14,280 nt of DNA, from NCBI GenBank assembly GCA_050942875.1, contig JBMNOD010000088.1, positions 1-14,280 of the forward strand, read 5' to 3'. Position numbers and translations under genes: made by a program. Under the pieces are notes generated by a model that was not told where the DNA came from, ran no database searches, and saw only the letters and a list, made by a program, of their open reading frames with translations. Shown here in pieces: positions 7,299 to 13,446 of the stretch (positions within the stretch are counted from its first letter, which is position 1; every line of letters starts with the position of its first letter). This DNA comes from JAAZAI01 sp050942875. GTDB taxonomy: Bacteria; Verrucomicrobiota; Kiritimatiellia; RFP12; UBA3636.

Positions 7299-10200
7299 TC
7301 AGCGGCTCGACTCCTGTTGGGTCGTGGCCCGTCCGCCGCCGACGAGGCGCGAGCCGCGCAGCAGCAGCAATTCGGGTTCGTCCGCGCCCTTGCGCTCCCG
7401 CACCACGCCGAGGCGTCCGACGAGCGCCAGCTCCCGCTTCGCGTCCGGGTCCGCGAACACCGTTTCCGCATCGTCGTGGAGGGTCGACAGGACGAAGTCC
7501 GTCCCCTGGTCGTGGACGATTTTCACGCCGACGGCCGACGGGTCCCCCCGCACGACGGCGAGCCGGCCGACGCCGTGGTGGGCGTCGGCCGGACTCGGAC
7601 GCGCGTCGATGACGGCCACGAAGGCGTCGGGCGTTTCGCGATACGCGTCCGCCTGGCGCCGGGCGCAGAGCACGTTGACGCGTTGTTCGACGTCCCGCTG
7701 GTCCATGTACCGCTGGCCGAAGGCCTTGCCGAGGAACACCTCCGTTCCGGGTTCGGCGAGCATTCGCATGCGCGCACGCGCCTGCGCGTCCCGCCTGGGC
7801 GGCACGTCGCGCCAATCGGCCATGTCGCTCCAGACGGCCGTGAACGCGCCGTCCGTGCGCCCCGTCCGCAGGCTGTGGATGGCCTTCGCGCCGGTCCTGG
7901 TGCGGTAGCCGAAGCCGCTGGCGTCGTAGAGGGTGCGCGCCGGATCGTCCGCCTTGGCCACGTCCAGCCCGGCGACCTCGAGGCGGTCGCCCAGGGCGTG
8001 GATGAAGTAGTCGTGCGTGGCGCCGCCTTGCAGGCGGAAAATGTCCACGACGTAGGCTCCCCCCGGCGCGGCGGTTTCGATCAGCGTCACCGTCCGCTGG
8101 AAGAGGGCCGCCTCGTCGGCGGGCATGCCGGCCTTCAGCTTGGCGGCGTCGGTCTCCGCGGTCTCCACGGCCTTGACGGCGGGCGTGTCGGCGAAGAAGC
8201 GCAGGGCGCCGCGCCAGGTCGTGCACCGGCCCGGGTCGCCGTTCGCGGTGCGCACCAGCGCCGTGTTGTGCGCTTCGGCGCTGTTCATCCAGTCCTGCGT
8301 CGGCGTCACGTTGTTCAGATAGCCCTGGTCGAAGAAAACCTCGTGGCGCGCGCTGTAGAGCAGCAGGTTGAACGGGCCGTCGTGGCTGTGCCCGGTGGCC
8401 GCCGACCAGTCCACCGAGGCGAACGTCTGGTCCAGGCCCTCGCCGACGCGCATCACGGCCATGCCGTTGTCTTCGAGCACGTAGCTCGGCAGCGTCGGGG
8501 CCTTCTTGAGGCGCAAGGCGATCGAGCCGTTCGGCGAACGGGCGACGTCGAGCCAGGGCTCGTAGCGCGCGAGCACGCGCCCCTTGGCGTTGGCGATGCG
8601 TTCCGCCATCGAAAGCTGCGGCCGCTCCGTCACCCAGGAGTCCACCCATGGCGCGCAAAGCCCGTCGGGCAGCATGCTGAGCAGCGTGCTGTAGGCGATC
8701 TTCTCAAGCGTCGGATCGAGATACGGGTTCAACGACCGGCTCGCCTCGTCCCAGAACGGGTCGCCGGGCCCGAAGCCCTCGCTTTGGCCCGTCAGGACGT
8801 CCAGCGGCGCGCGCAGGTTGCCCAGGGCGACCTGGGTGTAGTGCGCCGAGGTCTCGCAGCCGAAGCCGTCTTTCATGAAATACCCCCCCCGGTCGTGGTG
8901 GAGGTAGTTGTGGATGGCCGCGGCGGCCTCCTTGCGCATGCGGGGCTGGTCGAGGATGTCGGCCAGGTCGAGCCAGGCCAGCGCGGCGCCGCCTGCGAGA
9001 TTGCCTTTCATTTTGACGGGATCGGCGATGTTCAGCCCCTTGTCGACGATGCCCTCCCGCACGGGGATCCCCGCGGCTTCGAGCTTCACGGCGTCGCCTT
9101 CCTGGACGGCCAGGAGGCGTTCGACGATGCCGTCCAGCCCCGCCGCTCGCTCCTCGTCCGTGAAGGCCGGCTGAATCAGCGCGTACGAGGAGAGCCACTT
9201 GATCGCCCAGTCCCGGAAGCCGTGGTCGGGGAAGATGGTCACGGCGTTTTTCCACCAGCCGACCTTGATCGTGCGGATCGGGCGGTTCGGGTTGTCGTCC
9301 GTGTGGTCGCTGATGCTGTCGCGGACGCGGTACCCGGGATATTCCCGGTACGGGATGGGCTTGCCGTCCTCGTCGCGGGCGAGGCTTTCGACCGCCTTTC
9401 GATACGCGGCTTCGTCCACGCCCATCGCCGTGCGCAGATAGGCGTCCCCCAGGGTGGCGCGCGCCATCGTGACCATGATCACCTTGGCCTTGTGGGCGTA
9501 AAGCGCGGCCTTCCGGCCGACGGGGCTGTCCGGCGCATGCAATTCGCGGGCGAAGACGCCGGCCTGGGCGAGCGAGGTCAGAATCTGCCGGCGGGCGGTC
9601 AGCTCGAAGAAGATCCGCCACTGCGCATGGCCAAGGAAGTAGAAGGTGTCGCCGTGGTTGTGCCCCCGGGTGATGCCGTCCCAGCGATCCCAGGGGATGT
9701 CGTACTTTTTGCCCCAGGCCTCGTCGTGCGTGGCGCGCCAGGCCTCGTCTGTCGGCCGGCAGCCGCCGCCGTCGTCGGGGTAGCGCGCGTTCGGGTACCA
9801 GGGCGGATCGCGCCCTTCCTTCTGGCAGCGCGGGCATGTCAGCCGCCACGGATGGTCGGGATCCCATTGGAAGGGCACGTAGCCGGAGGTCTCGGGATGG
9901 ATCGGGCAGCAGATCGTGTAGGCCCCGAACGGCGTTTCGGGCCTGAACAGCCCCAGGTAGTAGCTGTCGGGGCGCGCGGCCCAGGCGTCGGCGTTGGCCA
10001 GCCCCCGCCGCACCCATGCGCGGATGGCTTCGTCGCCGGCGTCGTGGCGGCGCTTGATTTCACGCCAGGGCGTCAGCTCGTCGCCCGGCGTCCACATGGA
10101 CGGGAGGCCCAGTTTGTCCGGAAGGCGCGTCTTCACTCTTTTCCTCTGTTTTGCTTCTGTCACTTTGTCGGGGTCGGCGGCCACGCAGAGGCGGACGTCG

Positions 10201-10859
10201 TCGATGTGGAGCGTCGCGCCGATGGCGACGTCCTTTTCGCCGTTGGCGTAAACCATGAACATGAGCACGATCCGCTCCATGCCGTCGCCGGTCGTGAACG
10301 TTCCGGAGACCTCCGTCCAGGCGTCGGTCGGCAGGAAGGACGTCCCGGGCAGGCTGCGGTCGCGCTGGTTCCCGGCGGCGTCGAACCCCCAGGGCTGGGC
10401 GGACAGCGGGCGCGTGAAGCCCGTTCCCTTCACGTAGGCGGAAAACCGGTAGGCGAGCCCCGGCAGCACCTCGATGCCGTTCGGCGCCGTGAAGCCATCG
10501 GATTTCCCGACGCAGATTCCCGCCACGGCGTAGCCGTCCTTGCCGAAGCCCTTGACGCGGAAGCGGGCGCTGCGCGCGCCGCTTCGCGCCTCCTCCTCCG
10601 AAACGCCCCACTCGACGGGCGTGTTGTCGTACACGCCCCATCCGGCCGGCTTGCCGTTGTGGACTTCCTCCGCGCCCGGGTTCGGCGCCAGGTTCTCCGC
10701 GCCCGGGTTCGGCGCCAGGTTCTCCGCGGCCGTCGAGCGAGCCGGGCCGCATGCGGCCAGGGCGACGGCGACGAGGACCGCGCGCCGGATGACGGAAGGC
10801 GTCGCGGAGGATGCCCGCGTCGGGCGTCCTGTGCGGAGGTTTGCGAATGCGGATTTCAT
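7299..10859 (-). CDS. Exported heparinase II/III-family polysaccharide lyase with N-terminal carbohydrate-binding module
   Basis: The 1186-residue protein has an N-terminal export signal with hydrophobic VLVAVALAAC. LAAC at 34-37 fits a lipobox (Cys37), while STA-A near 42-45 could be a signal peptidase I site. A CBM4/9-like beta-sandwich follows (about 47-225: NPGAE, PAGWG, PGLAYRFSAYVKG, W..VSGTFTT, IDDVRL). The lyase part contains CCPIHPE and TCPRC (about 315-342), which look like a metal- or disulfide-binding loop, an alpha-helical middle (KMKGNLAGGAALAWLDL, GFGCETSAHYTQVALG), and the heparinase II/III beta-sandwich with GHSHDG at 823-828 and AHNTALV near 863. Such enzymes cleave uronate-containing polymers by beta-elimination. 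The ATG at 10859 has AGGAAAGGA close upstream. Two oddities are a 27 bp tandem duplication after the signal (AENLAPNPG twice) and a run of eight C at 8883-8890 in the lyase region. It is first in the operon. Confidence 0.88.
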   Translation of the reverse strand: MKSAFANLRTGRPTRASSATPSVIRRAVLVAVALAACGPARSTAAENLAPNPGAENLAPNPGAEEVHNGKPAGWGVYDNTPVEWGVSEEEARSGARSARFRVKGFGKDGYAVAGICVGKSDGFTAPNGIEVLPGLAYRFSAYVKGTGFTRPLSAQPWGFDAAGNQRDRSLPGTSFLPTDAWTEVSGTFTTGDGMERIVLMFMVYANGEKDVAIGATLHIDDVRLCVAADPDKVTEAKQRKRVKTRLPDKLGLPSMWTPGDELTPWREIKRRHDAGDEAIRAWVRRGLANADAWAARPDSYYLGLFRPETPFGAYTICCPIHPETSGYVPFQWDPDHPWRLTCPRCQKEGRDPPWYPNARYPDDGGGCRPTDEAWRATHDEAWGKKYDIPWDRWDGITRGHNHGDTFYFLGHAQWRIFFELTARRQILTSLAQAGVFARELHAPDSPVGRKAALYAHKAKVIMVTMARATLGDAYLRTAMGVDEAAYRKAVESLARDEDGKPIPYREYPGYRVRDSISDHTDDNPNRPIRTIKVGWWKNAVTIFPDHGFRDWAIKWLSSYALIQPAFTDEERAAGLDGIVERLLAVQEGDAVKLEAAGIPVREGIVDKGLNIADPVKMKGNLAGGAALAWLDLADILDQPRMRKEAAAAIHNYLHHDRGGYFMKDGFGCETSAHYTQVALGNLRAPLDVLTGQSEGFGPGDPFWDEASRSLNPYLDPTLEKIAYSTLLSMLPDGLCAPWVDSWVTERPQLSMAERIANAKGRVLARYEPWLDVARSPNGSIALRLKKAPTLPSYVLEDNGMAVMRVGEGLDQTFASVDWSAATGHSHDGPFNLLLYSARHEVFFDQGYLNNVTPTQDWMNSAEAHNTALVRTANGDPGRCTTWRGALRFFADTPAVKAVETAETDAAKLKAGMPADEAALFQRTVTLIETAAPGGAYVVDIFRLQGGATHDYFIHALGDRLEVAGLDVAKADDPARTLYDASGFGYRTRTGAKAIHSLRTGRTDGAFTAVWSDMADWRDVPPRRDAQARARMRMLAEPGTEVFLGKAFGQRYMDQRDVEQRVNVLCARRQADAYRETPDAFVAVIDARPSPADAHHGVGRLAVVRGDPSAVGVKIVHDQGTDFVLSTLHDDAETVFADPDAKRELALVGRLGVVRERKGADEPELLLLRGSRLVGGGRATTQQESSR
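10671..10724 (-). repeat. 27 bp perfect tandem duplication within the lyase gene
   Basis: Bases 10671-10697 and 10698-10724 are identical. They encode AENLAPNPG twice (residues 45-53 and 54-62), followed by a third AE. The repeat sits exactly between the signal peptide and the carbohydrate-binding module and keeps frame. The NLAPNPGAE sequence is the usual first strand of such modules, so one copy is redundant. This looks like a recent replication-slippage event. Confidence 0.95.
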
Positions 10860-10932
10860 GGTTCGTTTCCTTTCCTGTTTTCCGTGGCGGGGGCGGACGG
10901 GCCTTCGGCATCGGCGTACACAACCTTTTGGT

Positions 10933-10942
10933 TGGTTAACCA
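10933..10942. promoter_or_regulatory. 10 bp perfect palindrome, candidate operator of the operon
   Basis: TGGTTAACCA is a perfect palindrome lying about 75 bases before the lyase ATG and over the predicted transcription start of the promoter at 10948-10977. Next to it CAACC-TTTT-GGTTG (10921-10934) is a further inverted repeat. Dimeric helix-turn-helix regulators, such as the GntR family, bind palindromes of this type. The position fits a repressor, but no regulator gene is in the window. Confidence 0.4.
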
Positions 10943-10947
10943 CGAAA

Positions 10948-10977
10948 ACTCTACAATACGAAGCGAGGCCGTGTCAA
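10948..10977 (-). promoter_or_regulatory. Candidate sigma-70-type promoter of the seven-gene operon
   Basis: On the minus strand a perfect TTGACA (10972-10977) is followed after 18 bases by TAGAGT (10948-10953, 4 of 6 to TATAAT). Transcription would start near 10941, leaving a leader of about 80 bases before the ATG at 10859. An alternative -10, TGTAGA, with a 16-base spacer, is weaker. It is the best candidate I see in the spacer upstream of the operon. Confidence 0.4.
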
Positions 10978-11271
10978 GCAAAAAGAACGCGATTGTCCCA
11001 TTTTGGCCCCGCTTTGGCTCCAAAGGGGTGTTCCACGACGGCGAGGACGCGAACTTCCCGTTGATGAAATTCGTAAACCATTGAGAATCAATCCCGAACC
11101 CCGAACCCTGCCTCCCGGCCCCCGGGTGTGTGGCGACGATGTCGGACCACGCCCCCATTGGGCGCTTTGTTGAGATTTCCCTTGATGTTTGCACCGGGGT
11201 GCGGCAATGTCTCGACCTGCGGGCCGGTTTCCAAACCTGCGGTTGGTTTCTTCCGTCAAGTTGTGCCTTTT
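10978..11271. other. Spacer upstream of the operon promoter, no gene recognised
   Basis: Nothing coding is recognisable. The stretch contains GAACCCCGAACCC near 11095-11107 and a GCACC/GGTGC inverted repeat at 11191-11202 with a two-base centre. Neither matches a feature I can name. Open frames crossing it continue into the repeat array and carry no family resemblance. Confidence 0.5.
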
Positions 11272-11340
11272 TGTGGCCATGGAGGGAACCTGGAATTGGG
11301 GCGCGGCCGCGGCGGCTTCGCCGAGCGGGGAATGGCCACA
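11272..11340. repeat. 69 bp element with 9 bp terminal inverted repeats, containing dispersed repeat copy 2
   Basis: The element begins with TGTGGCCAT (11272-11280) and ends with the exact reverse complement ATGGCCACA (11332-11340). Its inner 48 bases (11292-11339) are the reverse complement of 129-176 at 47 of 48 positions. The interior has GGCG-GCTT-CGCC, able to form a hairpin, and the palindrome GCGGCCGC. The short length, terminal inverted repeats and a second copy elsewhere recall a MITE- or REP-like intergenic element. No target-site duplication is evident at its ends. Confidence 0.7.
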
Positions 11341-11903
11341 GAAGACAAGAAGGACGCGGAAGCCAATCCTGTAAATCCTGTAATCCTGTCTTATAATGGG
11401 TTTTGGACAAGATTGCAAGATTGACAAGATTCTGGACAATCCAATCCTGTAAATCCTGTAATCCTGTCTTGAAAATTCTAGACACAGACAAGAAGGACAC
11501 GGGAACCAATCCTGTAAGTCCTGTAATCCTGTCTTATAATGGGTTTTAGACAAGATTGCAAGATTGACAAGATTCTGGACAATCCAATCCTGTAATCCTG
11601 TCTTGAAAATTCTAGACACAGGACGCGGGAACCAATCCTGTAAGTCCTGTAATCCTGTCTTATAATGGGTTTTGGACAAGATTGCAAGATTGACAAGATT
11701 CTGGACAATCCAATCCTGTAATCCTGTAATCCTGTCTTATAATGGGTTTTGGACAAGATTGCAAGATTGACAAGATTCTGGACAATCCAATCCTGTAAAT
11801 CCTGTAATCCTGTCTTATAATGGGTTTTGGACAAGATTGCAAGATTGACAAGATTCTGGACAATCCAATCCTGTAATCCTGTCTTGAAAATTCTAGACAC
11901 AGG
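11341..11903. repeat. Higher-order tandem array of 77-78 bp hairpin-forming units
   Basis: Five nearly identical A units lie at 11363-11440, 11506-11583, 11632-11709, 11710-11786 and 11787-11864. Three shorter B units (11441-11487, 11584-11621, 11865-11903) start like A but switch after CCTGTCTT to GAAAATTCTAGACACAG. A short leader (GGACRCGG core) precedes A1, A2 and A3. The order is leader-A-B, leader-A-B, leader-A-A-A-B. Each A unit starts with two or three AATCCTGT words and ends with three CAAGATT words. These can pair with the AATCCTGT words of the next unit, for example 11407-11431 with 11443-11467 (loop of 11). The array is clearly less GC-rich than the genes. It lies 152 bases beyond the repeat-protein stop and about 360 bases before the operon promoter. 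It does not code for protein. Confidence 0.9.
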
Positions 11904-12055
11904 CACAGAGACACAGAGAGGGATTGGTTTTGAATTTGTCATCGGGAATGCCTCCATGTTTCATGTAAACTCAAGGAACCATGTCACGATTCTGACACAC
12001 GCCCTTTGAAATCCAGGACGTCCCGGAGCCCGGGCGGGGGGTGCCGGACGAGTCC
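11904..12055. other. Spacer between the array and the secreted repeat protein gene
   Basis: This stretch is non-coding. It starts with ACAGAGACACAGAGAGGG, a simple-sequence tail to the array. Just after the secreted-protein stop, the minus strand has a short CCCGG-GCT-CCGGG stem (about 12020-12033) without a U run. It is at best a weak termination signal. Confidence 0.45.
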
Positions 12056-13369
12056 CTAGCGGATGACGATCAGCGTCGTCGGGTCGCTTGGCGGCACCTG
12101 GACGGGGGCGCCGTTGAGGACGGTGCCGGCGGCGAAGTCGCCGTCGAGGTAGTAGAGCTTCTTGCCGTTGAGGTCGAGCACGGTCCGCTCCTCCAGCACG
12201 AGGTTCTTCACGTACAGCGCCTCGGCGCCCGGGACGCCGGCGTTGGCGTGGTTGTCCACGAGCTGGACCGTGTTCGTGCCGCTGAGATCCGTGCTCGCCG
12301 CGCCGGGCGTCAGCAGGGTCAGCCCGCCGAGCGCGAAATTGCCGACGAAGCCGTCGGCCTTCCGCCCGATGTCGGCGCACGCGACTTCGAGCTGGGAAAA
12401 GCGGTCGCCCGGCGGGTCGACGGCATGGTCCGCGATCCGGTTGTTCTTCGAGAACACGAAGGTCGTGTTGTTCAGGCCGGCCATGTCGGCGGCGGCGGCC
12501 GGCCCCGCGGTCTTGAACTCGACGTCCGCGTCGCAGTTCCCGGTGAACTGGATCTGCGCGCCCGGGACGGCCGTGAGCTTCACGTTGGAATCGGCGCCCT
12601 CGCCGAAGGCGATGCCGTTGTGGGGGCGCGGAACGTTTCTGCCATACTGATTGCCCAGCACGTTGATGGTGGTGGAGGCGTCCAGGACGTTGAACTCGGA
12701 GGCGGTGGTTCCGGAGCCGTACACCGTCATCAGCCATGCGTTCAACGTGCCGCCGTTCAAGTTGAGGATTCCGGTTCCGCCGTTTTGTCCGACATGGAGT
12801 CCGTTCCTGTCCGCCGTCAATTGTCCGCCGCTCATGTTGACAACGCCCCGGCCGCCCGTGTCGCCGAAGGTCAGCGACCTGCCGGTCGAATACCCGTTTG
12901 AGATGTTCAGCGTCCCCTGGCCGCCGTTGATGCCGACGTCAACCCTCCCTTGGACCGTGGAGCCGGCATCTGCCCTGAACCAGGCCTTGGCATGGCCGCT
13001 CAGGTTGACGACGCCCGTGCCGCCGTCGCCCACGGCCAGCAGCTTGGCGTAGATGAAGCCGACTTCGCCTCCAGACGAAACAACGTCCAGGGTTCCCGTG
13101 CCGGCCGGGTTGCCGATCGTCAATTCCCCCCTGAATTCCCGTGTGAGGCCGGAGTAGGGCGTGTCCCTGTCCATCAGGCAGGCTCGGTTGTTGGCGATTT
13201 CGGCTGTGATGCCGGATCCAACGGGCACCGCGCCCGCGTCCCAGTTCGCCGCGTCCTCCCACTTGCCCCAGGCGGGCAGCCAGTTGTAGTCGGCGGCGGA
13301 CGCCGCTTGGACGGAAAGAAGCGCCAGGGCCAGGAGCCCCGTGAAGAGATGTGTGCGTTTGTTTTTCAT
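12056..13369 (-). CDS. Secreted T5SS/PEP-CTERM-type repeat protein (beta-strand repeats)
   Basis: The 437-residue protein has a clear Sec signal: MKNKR, a hydrophobic LLALALLSV, and cleavage probably after ASA at residue 25. The mature part opens with WEDAANWDAGAVP (37-49), common at the start of passenger-like repeat proteins. It continues with five or six imperfect repeats of about 23-32 residues, such as VGDGGTGVVNLSGHA (113), VGINGGQGTLNIS (145), FGDTGGRGVVNMSGG (168) and VGQNGGTGILNLNGG (193). These fit the T5SS/PEP-CTERM-associated repeat pattern and suggest a beta-helix or similar solenoid. The rest (about 230-437) is non-repetitive. The end, TTLIVIR, shows neither a PEP-CTERM anchor nor an autotransporter barrel. 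The start is set by AAGGAG seven bases upstream. It is probably an extracellular or surface protein; the function is unknown. Confidence 0.8.
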   Translation of the reverse strand: MKNKRTHLFTGLLALALLSVQAASAADYNWLPAWGKWEDAANWDAGAVPVGSGITAEIANNRACLMDRDTPYSGLTREFRGELTIGNPAGTGTLDVVSSGGEVGFIYAKLLAVGDGGTGVVNLSGHAKAWFRADAGSTVQGRVDVGINGGQGTLNISNGYSTGRSLTFGDTGGRGVVNMSGGQLTADRNGLHVGQNGGTGILNLNGGTLNAWLMTVYGSGTTASEFNVLDASTTINVLGNQYGRNVPRPHNGIAFGEGADSNVKLTAVPGAQIQFTGNCDADVEFKTAGPAAAADMAGLNNTTFVFSKNNRIADHAVDPPGDRFSQLEVACADIGRKADGFVGNFALGGLTLLTPGAASTDLSGTNTVQLVDNHANAGVPGAEALYVKNLVLEERTVLDLNGKKLYYLDGDFAAGTVLNGAPVQVPPSDPTTLIVIR

Positions 13370-13376
13370 TCTTGTT

Positions 13377-13382
13377 CTCCTT
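13377..13382 (-). promoter_or_regulatory. Strong ribosome binding site of the secreted repeat protein
   Basis: AAGGAG on the minus strand lies seven bases before the ATG at 13369. It is the clearest Shine-Dalgarno site in the window and excludes the longer in-frame starts that lie inside the upstream gene. Confidence 0.75.
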
Positions 13383-13405
13383 GTGGGTTTCGTGTTTTCC
13401 AAAGA

Positions 13406-13441
13406 CCGCCGGCCCCAAGCGAATCTTGGGGCGGCTGGCGG
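13406..13441 (-). terminator. Intercistronic hairpin, possible terminator or attenuator
   Basis: GCCCCAAG (13412-13419) pairs perfectly with CTTGGGGC (13425-13432) around a five-base loop. After an internal loop CCGCC (13406-13410) pairs with GGCGG (13437-13441). It starts six bases after the stop of the deacetylase-like gene and ends before the ribosome site of the next gene. The minus strand then reads TCTTTGG, only a short U tract, so full Rho-independent termination is doubtful. It could separate or tune expression of the two genes. Confidence 0.4.
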
Positions 13442-13446
13442 CCAGG

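Noticed and set aside
10860..10943. Lyase start at 10943 with 28 extra residues
   Set aside because: The extra residues are Arg/Pro-rich and would precede the signal peptide; the ATG at 10859 has AGGAAAGGA at proper spacing, and the earlier start would coincide with the predicted transcription start.
307..11084. Very long open frames on the plus strand (for example across 307-1986, 1401-3644, 7266-11084)
   Set aside because: They lie antisense to genes with clear family motifs, have Arg/Ala/Gly/Val-rich sequence without recognisable domains, and are expected from GC-rich codon use.
11420..11540. Sigma-70 promoters inside the array on the plus strand (perfect TTGACA and TATAAT in most units)
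   Set aside because: The two words are 34 or more bases apart instead of about 17, and at a 17-base distance from TATAAT only CTGTAA-like words occur. No gene on the plus strand would be served.
11341..11903. CRISPR array or integron attC array
   Set aside because: There are no unique spacers between the units, the units are directly adjacent, and the GTTRRRY/RYYYAAC ends of attC sites are absent. No cas or integrase gene is present.
11341..11957. Open frames through the array encoding repeated LQDLQDW- or ILSILQSC-like peptides
   Set aside because: They are translations of the DNA repeat in several frames, without ribosome sites or family resemblance.
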